From the NCBI GenBank assembly GCA_026545225.1, contig CM048845.1:62538533-62602532 (forward strand): a stretch of DNA of 64,000 nt, written 5' to 3'. The notes below the pieces were generated by a model. That model was not told the origin of the DNA. It saw nothing but the letters and a program-made list of their open reading frames with translations, and did not search any database. The position numbers were made by a program, and so were the translations under genes. Positions within the stretch are counted from its first letter, which is position 1. Each line of letters opens with the position of its first letter. The stretch comes from Cornus controversa (lineage: Eukaryota > Streptophyta > Magnoliopsida > Cornales > Cornaceae). This document shows, in pieces, positions 47,341-60,618 of the stretch.

Positions 47341-47461
47341 ATATTAAAATTCACCTAAAAAGAAAACAAAAAACAAAATTAAAAACAAAATATAAAAATT
47401 TCCTAAACTAAAAATCCAATTAAAATTAATTCTGTAAAATCCAATCAATCAAATAGATAAT

Positions 47462-47483
47462 CCCCGGCAACGGCGCCAAAAAT
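47462..47483 (-). other. Primer binding site of family X
   Basis: Reads TTTTTGGCGCCGTTGCCGGG on the minus strand next to the LTR. It is a common plant gypsy PBS, usually assigned to tRNA-Asp. Confidence 0.8.
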
Positions 47484-48970
47484 TGATTCGTGTGTGAGTA
47501 TGTCTCAAATTATAATTACCACACTTCGCAATAGAACGAATTCCTTACAGAATAGGGTTATCGAAAGGGGTGTCGAACCTCAGGGATTATAGTCTGATGA
47601 GTTGGAATACAGAATCAATTCTAATTAAATTTAGGAGAAAAGAATTCTGATTTTTAAACTAAGTAAAAAGTAAAATAAAATAGAACAAAATAAATAGAGA
47701 GTGAATAAGATGAGATAAATCTAGGGTAATTGACTTCACTACTAACTCCACAATCAATGGTCAATTGAATTAACTATGGGGAATTACATCATGCATAAGT
47801 GGTGTCGGTGGCTACAAGCTCACCTCCATCCGTCAAGAAGATAACATATGATTAAGGCTAAGTCATGGACTATCTTCGATTGGCATGGGCCATCTGCCTA
47901 ACTACTCTAATCTAGGGTGCAGTATGGTTCATTTTCTCTAGGTATAATCCATCAAAGCGTATAATGATATATTCAGTGATTACCATTGTGTAATAATCGC
48001 TCTTATAATCACAGAAAATAAGAGAGATTGAGTTCAATAACAATAACTAAATATCTAAGACAAGATAAGAAATCATTGAAATTGAAATTGCAAGACTTTT
48101 ATAGGTCAATTCTATAATAAGAATTCTCTGAATTACACAATCTATGCATGTATATAAAGGTCCTCAATAATTAAAACAATCAAACCATTGATGCTTAATT
48201 AGGGCTACATCAAAACCCTAGTGGATGAACTAGCCGCTCATGGTAGAAGAAGAAGCTTCAACTGTTGAGGAAAAAGGCATCATCTTCATGAATTTCGCTT
48301 AAGACTTCGTTCTTCAATGGTTCTCTCTTTGAAAGCTCTACAAGTATGTCTTCAATTCTTTCTAAAAAGCTCTCTTTTTTCCTCCTTCAATTCTTCACTT
48401 TATCTCCCAAGAGAATACCCCCAAAGTCCTAATCCAATTAGGAATTAATTAGGTTTTCCCGTAGCACTAATCAGGTGGGCTTTTCCTGCTGACTTCGGCC
48501 CAACTTTTGACCCACTAGAAGTCCGATTCACGGAATTTACGTGAAATACAAAAGTGTGCAGAATCGAATTTCGTTCAACTTACTCTAAAATTAAGTCGAT
48601 TTGAGACTCAAAAATAACACTTATGGTCCATTTTCCAAAACGGGATTAAGACTATTTTAAGCGCAGAATTGGGCTTCAGCCCGAAACCTTCTTAAGCAGC
48701 TGTAATTCTCTTGGACCTCTTCCATAGGCTGAATTGAATGAAGTTGAATGGATCCAAATGATGTAGGCTTCTCCTAACCATCTTGGATGTCTTCTTTAAA
48801 AGCCCAAAATCATGGTTTTAACTGAAATAATCATTAAGGCCCTGAAAATACAGAAAACACTAAAACGAAGTAAAATCACAAAATAACCTATCACTAAGAG
48901 AATAAAATATGCAAATTAAGAGGCTAGAATGCGACACATTCAACGCCGATCATTGACTAAGGCACAGATG

Positions 48971-50455
48971 TGATTGTTGTGATAAGTGTCTCAATTAAAA
49001 TTACCACACTTCACAATAGAATGAATTTCTTGCATAATAGGGCTATCGAAAGGGGTGTCGAACCTCAAGGATTTTGGTCTAAATGAGTTGAAATATAGAA
49101 TTCGTTCTATTTAAATTAAGAAAGAGTAGGTTACTGATTTTTATATCTAACTAATAAAAGAAGCAAATAAAATAAAACAAGAGTAAATAAAGACTGTAGA
49201 AATTATGAGATAAATCTAGGGTTATTGACTTCACCACTAACTTCACAATCAATGGCCAATTGAATTAACTATGAGAAATTATATCATGCATAAGTGGTAT
49301 CGGTGGCTACAATCTCACCTTCATCTATCAAGAAGATAACATATGATTGAGGCTAAGTTATGGACTATCTTCGATTAGCATCGGCCATTTGCGTAACTAC
49401 TCTAATCTAGGGTGAAGTATGGTCCATCTTCTTTAGGCATACTCCATCAAATCTTTTAATGATATATTCAGTTATTACCATTATGTAATAATCACTTTGA
49501 TAATCACAGAAAATAAGAGAGATTGAGTTCAATAACAACAACCAAGTATCTAAGATAAGATAAGAAATTCTTGAAACTGAATTTATAAGAATTTTATTGT
49601 TCAATTCTATAATAAGAATCCTTAAAATCACACAATCTATGCATGTATACAAAAATTCCCAATAATTAAAATAATCAAACCATTGATGCTTAGTTAGGGC
49701 TACATCAAAATCCTAGTGGATGAACTAGCCGCTCATAGTAGAAGAAGAAGCTTCAACGGTTGAGGAAGAAGGCATCATCTTCATGAATTACGCACAAGAT
49801 TTCGTTCTCCAATGGTTCTTCACTCTAAAGCTCTACAAATTATGTCTTCAATACTGTCCAAAAGCTCCTTCAAAATAGTCCCTCATTTTTCCTTTTAAAC
49901 TCCCAAGAGTATACATCAAGTCCTAATCCAATTAGGAATTAATTAGGTTTTCCCGCAACACTAAACATGTGGATTTTTTTGCTGATGTTCGGCTCAACTT
50001 TTAACGCACTAGAAGTTCAATTCACGAATTTTTTATGAAATACAAAAGTGTCCAGAATTGAATTTTGTTCAACCTTTGTAAAAAGTAAGTTGATTTGCTT
50101 CTCAGAAATAAGACTTCTGATTTGTTTTTCAAAACGGGATTAAAATTGTATTAAGTGCAGAATTGGGCTTCAGGCCCGTAACCTCCTTAAGCAGCTGTAA
50201 TTCTCTTGGACCTCTTCTTTGGGCTGATTTGAGTTAAAATATAGAGTTGAATGGATCCATTTGATGTAGACTTCAACTAACCATCTTGGATGTCATCTTT
50301 AAAAGCCTAAAATCATGGTTTTAACTGAAATAATCATTAAGGCCCTGAAAATACAGAAAACACTAAAACGAAGTAAAATCACAAAATAATCTGTCACTAA
50401 GAGAATAAAATATGAAAATTAAGAGGCTAGAATGCGTGACATTCAACACCGATCA
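48971..50455 (-). repeat. Family-X LTR, 3' LTR of a second truncated element
   Basis: 1485 bp, TGATTGTTGTG...AACACCGATCA on the plus strand. To its right, on the minus strand, the purine tract TTTAGGGGTG precedes the LTR start, as expected for a 3' LTR. Eighteen bases separate it from the LTR that ends at 48952. No matching 5-bp duplication is seen. Confidence 0.88.
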
Positions 50456-51500
50456 CACCCCTAAACTTACATGTTGCTAGTCTCTTAGCAATAGAATAAA
50501 ATAAAACTAAAACAAAGGAAACTAACTAAACACAAACTAAACTACCCAACTCCACTTTCGTGGGAGAACTGATTGCATTTAGCATATGCAACAAGCCTTT
50601 AAATCCCTAGGTTCCCCCTAATGGACGAGTATAGTCTCGTGAGGATTTCTAGAAATGTTACCCACAAACATTCAAAATTCTGTTTAAACATTAATCAAGA
50701 AGAAGATTATAATATATAGTTACAAACTTGAATTCAAGAATAATTTCAAACTTTCAAATTTCATAATTCAAAGCAATGGTCCGCACACATAATTCACATC
50801 CACACATCTCAAAATAACTAACTCTAGCTCCCTTGTGTAAAGTGAACTAACAGTCATCTCATGTGGCATAACTCAGCTCCAAATATATTAAGTCACATAC
50901 CCCTTCAAATCACTAGCTCCCCTTATTGAAATCATACTTTCAAACATGAATACATGACTTTTTTATTTTTTTTCTTTCATTATTTTTTTCATTGCTTTAT
51001 AGGTTGTGCAATGTCTTGGTTTATTAAGTTTTATGAAATATCCATGTAGCAAGCTTTCAGTCAGTGATTCCCAAACCAGATGGCTTTAGGGCACTAGGCG
51101 TTAAGACACCCCGAAGAACCTAATTACTCAAATCAGTCAGGCCACAAATCAAGACAACCAATGCTTATCTTTTCTCACACCTTCACTTTTGACGCGAACA
51201 CTCCGTGCTTCCTGAGGCATAGAGGTTCGATTACTCATGAAAATGATCAAATTGATTTGCTATTCATCACATTTATTCTCTTTTCTCATCTCATCTTTTT
51301 TCCATTCAAGTCAAGTAAAACACATCATCGGTACTCATTCTCAAGAGATACTATTTAATATCAAGCTCTTGTCTGGTACATATATCTTGCTTGGGATTGG
51401 TCAAAAAAATTGTGTTTGTCTTGAACTTGGGATACATGAGATGTACAAATTCTGTCTATTACTACTTTATGCCTCTTTAACGTGAGTGTGGTGCAAAATG
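50456..51500 (-). mobile_element. 3' internal region of family X (non-coding, truncated)
   Basis: The sequence right of the LTR (ACCCCTAAACTTACATGTTG, CTAGTCTCTTAGCAATAG, later CACTAGGCGTTAAGACACCC) reads like the untranslated region that precedes the 3' LTR in gypsy elements. No gene. The right border is not sharp; 51500 is an estimate. Confidence 0.55.
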
Positions 51501-52680
51501 TAAGAAATATGCATGGTGGATCAAAGTGTAATAGATGAAGCAGACAAATGTCAATTGAACATAAAAAAAGAAAAAAAAAAAAGTGACTCCTCAATGTTCT
51601 TAAATATTTTGCACCGAAACCTAAAATTTGGGCATGGTTTTTTGGAATTATACAATAATAATTAAGAAAAAAAAATTGAGAGACAGATCTACGAGAATGA
51701 TATATTCGTACATTTTATCGAACCTTAAATAATAATTGGTAATAGGTATTTGTAAAGGAAATGATGAAAATTAGTGTGAATGTGTTAATCTATAGATGTT
51801 GTGACTAGTGGAGAGATAATTCTGTTGGAGTAAAACAGAAAGCATATAGAGTAAACAAGAAAGGAGAGAGGAAAAAAGAAAAGAGATGGAAAAGAGAGTG
51901 AGTTGAGAGAATTGTACGTTGGTAAGAGAGGAGAGAAAAAACTTGAGAATGTTGGGATAATTCAGAGTTACTTTTGTCAATTCATTTATCAATAAATAGA
52001 GAATGGAGTGCTAATATCAGCTCTCTAAAAATATTATCGTTGAATATGTTTTTGTATTAATTATTTTCGTAAAGGATATCTTGACATTGTTCAATGTCGC
52101 CCCCACTAGATTAAATTCTTCCCCACTGTAATAAAGAACAAGAACTTACATCAGTAGTAGTTCACCCACGTAAGTACCGGATAAAGGAAAGAAAAGTGAT
52201 GATGAACTTGCATCAGTGCCTCAGCGGTGGCAAATGAAGAATGTTTGCACTAGCGTTCAGATAATATGTCTTGATTAAATTACAGGCATCACATATTGAT
52301 AGTACAGCAAAATGATTTAAAAGGTGATATCAAGTCTTCAGGTATATTGCTATTTATTTCCTAAGGTTAGCATGGGAAAACATGGGACATCATAGAATTT
52401 ACTGATTGATTATAAAATAAAAAATATAAATATAAATAAAAAAGAAATGAAGTGGTCGAGGAAGAGAATTTTGAGGGTTTGAACTAAAATACGTACCATA
52501 CCAAAGCTCATGTAATAAAAATAAAAATAAAAATAAAAATAAAAAAATTTAAGAAAATAAAAGGAGTTGATAACTACGAGGGTTGTTTGAGGTCAAACTC
52601 CTTTTAATGGTAATATTTTAGTTAGAACACTACTCATTGTTGAAGTGACAAGCCCCCCGGCCTTAATTTTGAATGGTTAA
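51501..52680. other. AT-rich spacer
   Basis: No gene recognised. Contains an (AATAAA)n-like microsatellite at about 52515-52550 and a GA-rich stretch at 51860-51960. Confidence 0.55.
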
Positions 52681-52689
52681 GAAGTACCG

Positions 52690-53460
52690 GAATGGACACG
52701 GAACACGAGTACGACACGACACGAATATATTGACACGATAAATTTCAAAAAAATAGGACACGGACACTGCAAGAATACGGCTATAAAATAATAATATATT
52801 AATATATATTCAACAACTTAACCAATATTCATAATACTATAAATCTAACAATAAAAAAAAATTACTCAAATAATTGAATTTATTATCAAGTAATTAATGT
52901 ATTTTCAAAATGAGTGTTTTCATTATATTCAAACCCACTGTTAGAACCTTACACATTACTCATTTTTCTAATAACAAAAAAATAAATTTAAATACAAAAT
53001 ACCAAACAAACTGACATGACTTTATGTTAAATAAAGTTCTATTGAATTTTTTATTTTATTTTTTCTAAATTTATTATTTAGAAATTTTTTCTAACTATTT
53101 CTTATTTTTTTAAATTTTTATTTTAGAAAACACTATATTTATAAAGAAAATGACATAATAGTCATATTAAATGATATATATGTCATTATAATTCTTTCAG
53201 ATGTAAAGATGTTAGCTTTTAGAAGATGAGGGACTGGAGTGCTCAAAAAATAGTTCAAAATGGTCTTTTTGCAACTTTGGAAAAGTTCAGAGGTTTTTTT
53301 GCACTTTTAAAAATTATAAAATGTACCCCGCCGTATCCCCCCCATGTCCTATTCGTGTTCCCGTCGTGTCCCCCGTATGTAAAAAAAAAAAAATTAGGAC
53401 ACTTCTAAGGAGTGTCCGACAAGTGTCTGAGTGTCCAACACAGATACGACACCCTTATAT
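52690..53460. repeat. Dispersed repeat with GTGTCC/GGACAC-rich ends
   Basis: The left edge (GGACACGGAACACGAGTACG) and right edge (AGGACACTTCTAAGGAGTGT, CCGACAAGTGTCTGAGTGTC) are GC-richer than the AT-rich middle. The two edges are loosely complementary. It looks like an old non-autonomous repeat; no target duplication was found, so the type is open. Confidence 0.45.
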
Positions 53461-55420
53461 AAAGTATTCATGCTTAATTAACATAATCGTGAGTTATTTT
53501 TATCCTCGTACATAAGGCCAAAGATGCACCCATAGACAAATTTCTACCATAGAATTTAATAAATATAAGTTTCTAATAAATTTTAATGAATTTTGTTGAA
53601 CTTTTAAAGATAATTTAATACAAGTAATGACTCATGCACGAATTTAAGTCACTCTTGACAATAAAGGCTTAATAATTTAGCCTTTTTATTAAATTAACAA
53701 TATAAATAATAGTCATCACGTGAAACACATTGCTACATTATACAACATATTACCCCGTGAGATAGGATCTAAAACAATAGCAGATAGATCAAAAACATTA
53801 TAAGTTATACAAATAAAAGATTGAATGTTTACCTATTTCTTGAAAATTCAAATAAATTTGAATAATCGGGTGGATCCAAAGAAAACTTGTAGATCTTGTG
53901 TAAATCTAGCCCGAATGAATATGATTCATGCTATATATTAGCAATTTAAGTGAAGAAACCAAAAAAAAGAAAGAAAGAAAAAATTGAAAACTCATTGATC
54001 GAAATTGTTTTTGATTCAAGATCTTGTTGAAATTGGTGTTTGAAGTTCAAATCTAACTTGTTTATGAGGTTTAGAAAGAGAGAATGTTGGTAGAGAGAAA
54101 AAAAAGTTGACGAAATGGACCAAAAAAATAGAGCCGAGTCTTCTTTAAATTTTCAATTAAACTCGGCCTGGTTGGCCCGAGTCACCCCTAATTTCTATTT
54201 TGCTCTTCCTGTTGATTTCATTTCGAGTCGTACCAAGTCACCTCGGGGCACCAAGTCGCAATATCGGCATGACTTGGGACTTGTTAGAGCACAATTAACA
54301 CTGGACCGAGTCTATGAGCCATGACTCAAATTATTCATGTATAGCATAGTTTCATTTGTAGTTCATTATAAAGTAACCACAAAGATATTGACGCTCTTCA
54401 AATCGAATGGCTCATCCATGTAATTTTTAGCATTGATCTTACGAGAGAAAAGCCATGGACGATGAAAATGGTCTAGCCCAATGAACACTGTAGTTTGGCC
54501 CAAGCTCCAATCCATAAGTTTGTTCGGCCCATTTCATATTTTGTTGTGAGAGGTGCTTCTCCTTTTGAGGGTCTAATGAGAATATTGGGCCTGAACTGAA
54601 AGATAGGCAAGTTTAAACATCTTGCCAAAATCATCTTGTTCATTCCAAGAAATTTAGCAAAATTTAGGAAAATAAAATTTATGCATGGGATCGAATTTGT
54701 TAAACTCTTTAGGCACACCTCCAAAATTTTCCTTGTTGAGCAAGGAATTAAGCAACTGATGAATTTCTTTTAATTGAAAATTCATAAATTTACTGTTTCA
54801 AGAATTTGGCCAATTGTTAGATATCAATGGCAATCGTGTAAATATTTGTTTTTTCAATGAATTTTGAAATTAGAAGTTCCGGGAATATTTATTTATTTTT
54901 GAAAGATCATGCAATTTTATATATAAAAAAATAATTACAGGACCTTGGGCCCAAGTAACTAAATGCAAGTATTTTTATGGACATCAAATGCAAAATATTT
55001 TATTTATTTATATTGAATAACTTAAAGTAAATTGAAATATAGTGGAGTATAAGATAAATTTAAAAGAGATTTACTTAATTGTTTTCAATCAAAATAAGGA
55101 CAAAACAATCCAACAAAACACGAACAAGACGTGCTGAACGAGATTATTCTTGAAAGAGTTGAGCATATTTATTAATTCATGTGTAGATTGAAAAGCTCTC
55201 TCTGAACTTATGAGATTTGCAATTTTTTTACAAATAATGGATTAGAATTTGAGCCTAACAGCTTTTTGAATGTTTTCCCGCGTTAAAGAGTTTTACCAAG
55301 TTAAAATTAATATTCATTTTGCTATTTTTTATTTATTTATTTGCTTGTGTTTAATGTTTACATTCTTGTAATTTGAGCTTAATTGCTCTCTGTGAGCTTA
55401 TGAGATCTGTTGGAGCCTAA
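53461..55420. other. Intergenic sequence
   Basis: AT-rich; no gene or element with clear ends. Short open frames (54115-54324, 54473-54724) have no recognisable domain. Confidence 0.5.
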
Positions 55421-55652
55421 GAGCCTACTTGGTTCAATTCTCAGTTTTCAAAAATTCATAAAACAGAAAATTGTATTAGAGAACTATAAAAGACAAGTCT
55501 TTCAAAACAAGCCCCTTTTTAATTGAATTTTTAGAAAACAAATTTTTCTTTGAAAACATGCCTTTTTTAACTAAGTTTTTTAGAAAACTATCAACCAAAC
55601 AATTTTACAGTTTTATAATTTTAGTTCTCAGAAAATTGAAGCAAACAGGCCT
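55421..55652. mobile_element. Tourist-like MITE
   Basis: 232 bp with ends GAGCCTACTTGGTTCAATTC and (complement) AGGCCTGTTTGCTTCAATTT, flanked by TAA (55418-55420 and 55653-55655). The interior is rich in TTTTCAAAAA and AGAAAAC words. A second PIF/Harbinger-type MITE family compared with 12577-12693. Confidence 0.8.
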
Positions 55653-55886
55653 TAACCTTTCCATCATTCTTTTACTACCTTGGACAATGACCTGCTGGTT
55701 TGTAAGATCCATATTTTCCCCTCTGATTTACACATTTTCCATGGTTTGTATAGTACTTTAGTTTCATGGAGCCAGGGGTCGACTTAAGTGACAACCAAGG
55801 GAACCCATTTTTTTTTTTTTTTTTTGTAAAATATCTATAATTTAGGTTCCTATAAATATTTAAATGGATATTTCTAATGAGCATAG

Positions 55887-55931
55887 CCCCCCCCCGCCCC
55901 CCCACCCCCACCCCCCCCCCCCCCCCCCCCC
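55887..55931. repeat. Poly-C tract (45 bases, 3 interruptions)
   Basis: Nearly pure C from 55887 to 55931 with single G or A breaks. The minus strand is G-rich and could form G-quadruplexes. The length may also vary through sequencing or assembly error. Confidence 0.85.
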
Positions 55932-56718
55932 ACAAAAAAAAATAAAATTAATAAAAAATTTCATCGTCTTATTTCTACAGTCTACATTTAAAAGAATGTT
56001 AAAATTTTCCAAATATAGTTCCTATCTATATTATTTTTCTCATTTTATGCACTTAGTGATTTATGAAATACTCTAAATAATATAATAAATATTCTTATTT
56101 AGATCTACTTTCCAAAATTCTAATGTTAAAAAAAGTTTACTAAATATGAGATAGTTCATTGTCATTTCTATTAATGTGATCAAAGTGGTGTTGCTCAGCT
56201 AAATCATTTTTGAATTTTCTTATTATATAAGGATAGTTTGTATGTGATGCATATAATCCCACACAAAAATCTCCAAAATGATTTTCTCTATCAACAAGCA
56301 TGGCCCTTTACTCCATTGTGATTAGGAGATTATGGGTTCGAAATACGAAAAACAGTCTCTCTGCATGCGGAGGCAAGGCTGCAAACATCTGACATTTCCT
56401 TGACCACGCAATGTAGGTATATATCTTGTGTTTGTTGAATTGTTTTTGTTGGTACATGGACCCTCTAAATTCTTAAACTCCTTTTCTATGTTCGATCGAC
56501 AAGTAAGCCAGCATTAGTTGCATTATTACATGTTAGAATTTGCATAAAATTACTGCCTTGATGCTCAAACTACAGTTATGTTAGTCTAGTACTTTGAATT
56601 CCATGGAAGATAATAAAATTACAAGTTGAATCACTACTCGAACAGCTAGAAACCTTGGAAAGAAAATAATTTTGTTTATGAAATGTAAATATGAGACAGA
56701 GAAAACGAGATAATAAAT

Positions 56719-57085
56719 ATGTCTTATAGCGATGGTCCAAACCATCGCTAAAAGTCTCAAAAACCGCTGCTAAAAGCTGTAGTGGCAGCCTAGTAGGGGC
56801 TTCTACATTAGCCGCAATATATGCGGCCGCTATAAGTACTTAGTTTATAGGTCAGAATCAACGATGATTTTTGAAAGTTACAATAGTGGCTTCTACATTA
56901 GCCGCAATATATGCGGCTGCTATAAGTATTTAGTTTATAGGTTAGAATCAACAATGGTTTTTGAAAGTTACAATGGCCGTTTTGTATTTTTTAATAGAGG
57001 CGCTGAAAACTGCTTCTATAGGGTAGCCTTTAATATTGATTTTTGAAATTTATAACATCGGTTTCGACCACCGCTAAAGGTCTTC
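56719..57085. repeat. CACTA-like subterminal repeat block
   Basis: Contains TATAGCGATGGTCCAAACCATCGCTA near the left edge and CCACCGCTAAAGGTCTTC at the right edge, the kind of CCGCTA/TAGCGG repeats found near ends of plant CACTA elements. Inside, an 86-bp unit (GCTTCTACATTAGCCGCAAT, then TATGCGGCYGCTATAAGT) is directly repeated at about 56797-56882 and 56883-56968. No CACTA terminus is visible, so it is a fragment. Confidence 0.6.
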
Positions 57086-60000
57086 TTTTTTTTTTTTTTT
57101 TTAATTTTTCAACTTAAAAGCTAAAACTCCTGTTTGTTTGTTTGTTTTTTTATTTTTTGGGAAGGTTAAAAATCTAATGGCAAACCTATATAACAAAACA
57201 AATCATATACCAGTAACCCAAGTTTCACCAAACTTTTACTTTGTAAGTACAAAGGATGGGCATTGTAGCACAAAAAAAATGTGCCTTCAAGCTTCTTGGA
57301 AGTTAGAAACAATTACAAAATTTATGTTATGTGAAATTCCTATAGATTGCTCTAGCAAGACCTATAGTACTGAATTAACAAGTGTAGTCACCATAAAAAA
57401 AAAAAAAATTAGAGCAAAAGGAAAAGAACACCAACAAACAAACGAGCAAGGCTCCCAAACAACATTACAACAAAATAAGCCATCACAATAAACAATAACC
57501 TTCAGGCCTAGGAATTTTCAAGTCACAAGCTCTATTTTGGAGATCAACCTGTTTAAAAACCTATGCCTAAGTCACAACCTACAAATACAAAGACAAAAAA
57601 AATTGAAGAACCGAGAGGGGGAGGGGGTGAATAGGTTCCGTCCAATTTCTTTTCAATTCTTCAAGTATGACAACTAAAAATTATGGGTAAAAAACTCCAA
57701 AATGGGTAAAAAACTTACTTGGCCCTAAGGCTCAAACCAATCCACTAAAATAGAACCAAGTTACACTTGTATAACACTCACACCATGCTCATATACAAGT
57801 CACTCCAGCTCTCACCCTAGTTTACGTGAACCACTCTCACCAAACTTACCAGAAGCACTCAGCTCTGGCCAACTCAATCTTCCATAAGCTTGAGCTATCT
57901 CACACCAAACTCACAGTCACTCCACCTTTCAAAGCAACGTTATGCCTGGACTACAAGTAGTGAGTGTGAAGAACAATACAATGGAAGTCAACAATTCTCA
58001 AGTTATAAGATCAGCAAGTACAAAGCTTAACCTGAAATTAAACAACCACTTGAACTTGGCAGATAATAAAGTTTGAGTGCAGCATCTATTCAATTCCTTC
58101 TTACCATATGTAGCAAGCACAAGGAGAATATGGATGATGACAAGGCAGGCCTGCTCAATCCAATTAAGTACAAAGTAGTTTACTTTGTTCTTGCAGCAAC
58201 ATAGTCCTCAATTCAGCATAATGAACAGTGCAGCAAGCTGATCTGAAACCCCTATTTATAACCTGAGTTAATTCTTGTAAGACAACATCTAAAACAAGCT
58301 TAATACATGAAATGAAGCATTTTCATATACATTTGACATTTAAAAGTAACCCAGCAATGTAAACAGCCTTTGAAAAGGCCTTTTGACAGAAATTTTAGAT
58401 CTAAAGTGGACTTCTAGTTAGTAAAAAACAAAAGCAACTCTAAACATAACTTTAATACAACTAAACCATTTTTATCATGATCAAATTAATATGTATGCGG
58501 GAACATCAATAGCAACCCAATAATTTATCTAAACAAATCTGTCAACTCTTTGGACCAAATTCTGTAATAATGTTGCTGCAAGTAACTATGAATAGTCAAA
58601 AATTGATCCTATGCTATTTCTGAGAATGTATCAGCTTAAGCAGACTTAAAATGTGAGTTGAAACATGCTCATATACAATAAAGCCTCAAATATCAACTAG
58701 TGACATGATCTGAGTTTTTAAAGGCTTTCGACAACAACTTTTAGATGGACAAGTGGAGATTCAGAAGGTCAGAAATTTGATTCAGCTTCTAGTCCAATCT
58801 CTTGCAAGCATATACAGATAATATATGATGTATTACACATGTTTAATTCAAAAAATGCAAACCAGGAATCATCAAGATCAGATTTGACAAAAACATGAGT
58901 TTTGACAATGATTTTGAAGATCAATGATGAGGTTCAAATATCCAAAACCTACTGCAGCTCCAATACAAGTATGAATCTAGCTAAGACATGTGACATAGTA
59001 TAAAATACACATGCTAAAGTCATTTCTAAGCCTTAACCTTATCAGAAGCATACTGAAAGTAAGCTTAGAGGCAAGACAACTACAGTTTTAGCCAAAAATG
59101 AGGTTACAAATACAAATATGCAGAACATTTACTAGATGTTTGGACCTATGCAGCCTCCAAGGGATGTGTGGTAGTTGCCTGTAGCTCCCTGCACAAAAAC
59201 ACACACCCAAAAGCCAAACAAAGCTTAAGGAAGGCTGTTAGTGTAAATACCTCATGTGTATATTGAGGTGGCTTGAACATAACTATGGAATGACTTCAGT
59301 AGACATGAAATACTTCAGAAATCAATATGGAATAGCCAAGCATAGCCTTAAGAGTGAAATTACATAAATTCCCCCAAATGGGTTGTTTGAGTAATTAGCT
59401 GGGAGTTTAGGACATCTTTGATTTAAATGCATTTACAAGTATAATATAGATGCTTAAAAAGAATATAAAACTTAGTTAACCACTGAAATCCATCCAAAGA
59501 AAACATATAATGTGAAATGACCATTCTGCCCTTGCTATAGAAATGTGGACAATATAAGAGATGAAATGAGCTTGTAATGCACACATTAAATTCTTTTGAC
59601 ATTAAACTAAGCAAACATGCTCATGGACCATCAAAAGTGCAGTCAGACATCACTTAAACCAACTTAATCAATCCATGCCATACATATCTAAATTGATCAA
59701 TTTACACCATTGTTGAATCTTAGCTACCACAGTCTGTCTCCAAATTTGTCACTTATCTGATTGCCCAAAACGAATCATCCATGACTTAAGTAGTGAACTT
59801 TTTTTTTCCATGACTACTATTTGAACCGGAGGCTCTAAAACAGTTTCATTCTCATTTTATAAGTTCTGTGCGGTGTGTCTAAATGGTCATATAACTGCTT
59901 TCCTAGAAATTTCTTGCTTTGTGTTTTCAACCCAAATAATTAAGAATTAAGCAGTTGTCACATTTAATTAGTGAAGAAAAATAAAGAGCATTTGAGGGTA

Positions 60001-60533
60001 TATATACATTGACTGTTGCAACCTATCCTACTTCAATTCATGAACTTAATAGCCAAACATATATCTGATGCTTGATGGTGAAGAAACTTTAGCATTTAAA
60101 GTCATCACATGACAATATATTAGACTTAGATCTTTCCATCTGACTATTATGTAGAAATAACTCAAACATGGTTTCCATCTGACTATTATGTAAAAAGTTG
60201 CTATGCTTAGATCTTTTGAACTGAAATCAAAATGGAAATTCATCCAGGTGAACTTGGGTTATGCATCAAAATCAGGATAGTTGCAGATGCATGAGTAAAA
60301 ACGATAAAGAATAGCTGCAGATGAGTTCTATATTGAGGGCCAAGATTCAACTCACAATCATCCATAAGCTACCCATTCTTCCATCTATGGGTAATTATAT
60401 ACATATCTGCCTGGCTTAAATCACTCAATCAGGTCTCTTTTTAGACTACTATCAAATAACATAAAAAACATTGAAAATTTCCTTCAAACAACATATAATA
60501 CTGAACTATGCTACATAGGAAATAAAATATTAC
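57086..60533. other. Unassigned sequence, possibly interior of a decayed transposon
   Basis: No confirmed gene. 57138-57491 is an open frame of 117 codons without a recognisable domain, Lys/Gln-rich at its end. 57605-57640 has the GAGGGGGAGGGGGTGAATAGG phrase common in plant repeats. The stretch lies between the CACTA-like block and a transposase-like exon, so it could be part of one old element (inference). Confidence 0.4.
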
Positions 60534-60618
60534 CTCTTCATCACTCAACCGTGCGAAACTTTTTGATCCAGCGGGATGTGTAATGGGCTGCTTGGCGCGA
60601 TTTGCCTTATTTGTAGAA
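60534..60618 (-). pseudogene. Exon resembling a plant Ptta/En/Spm-type transposase
   Basis: An 85-base exon with an AG acceptor (60619-60620) and a GT donor (60532-60533) encodes STNKANRAKQPITHPAGSKSF followed by ARLSDEE. NKANRxKxxxxHxxGSKSF is the signature stretch of the Ptta/En/Spm transposase domain found in CACTA-derived proteins. Neighbouring exons were not found with confidence, so this is probably a relic. Confidence 0.6.

Larger units (their letters stand above)
47141..48952 (-). mobile_element. Truncated family-X gypsy element: LTR, PBS and gag start
   Basis: Minus orientation: 5' LTR 47484-48952 (1469 bp), then the PBS, then a gag N-terminus down to the break near 47141. No target duplication can be seen because the other end is missing. 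The LTR is closer to 41025-42498 than to 48971-50455 by eye. The PBS type and gag start suggest an Athila- or Tat-related gypsy element. Confidence 0.88.

Noticed and set aside
47053..47358. Plus-strand frame of 101 codons as a small gene
   Set aside because: It crosses the joint between gypsy 2 integrase and antisense family-X gag; it is a shadow of both.
52690..53460. Call as a defined TIR transposon
   Set aside because: The ends are only loosely complementary and no target duplication could be found; kept as an unclassified repeat.
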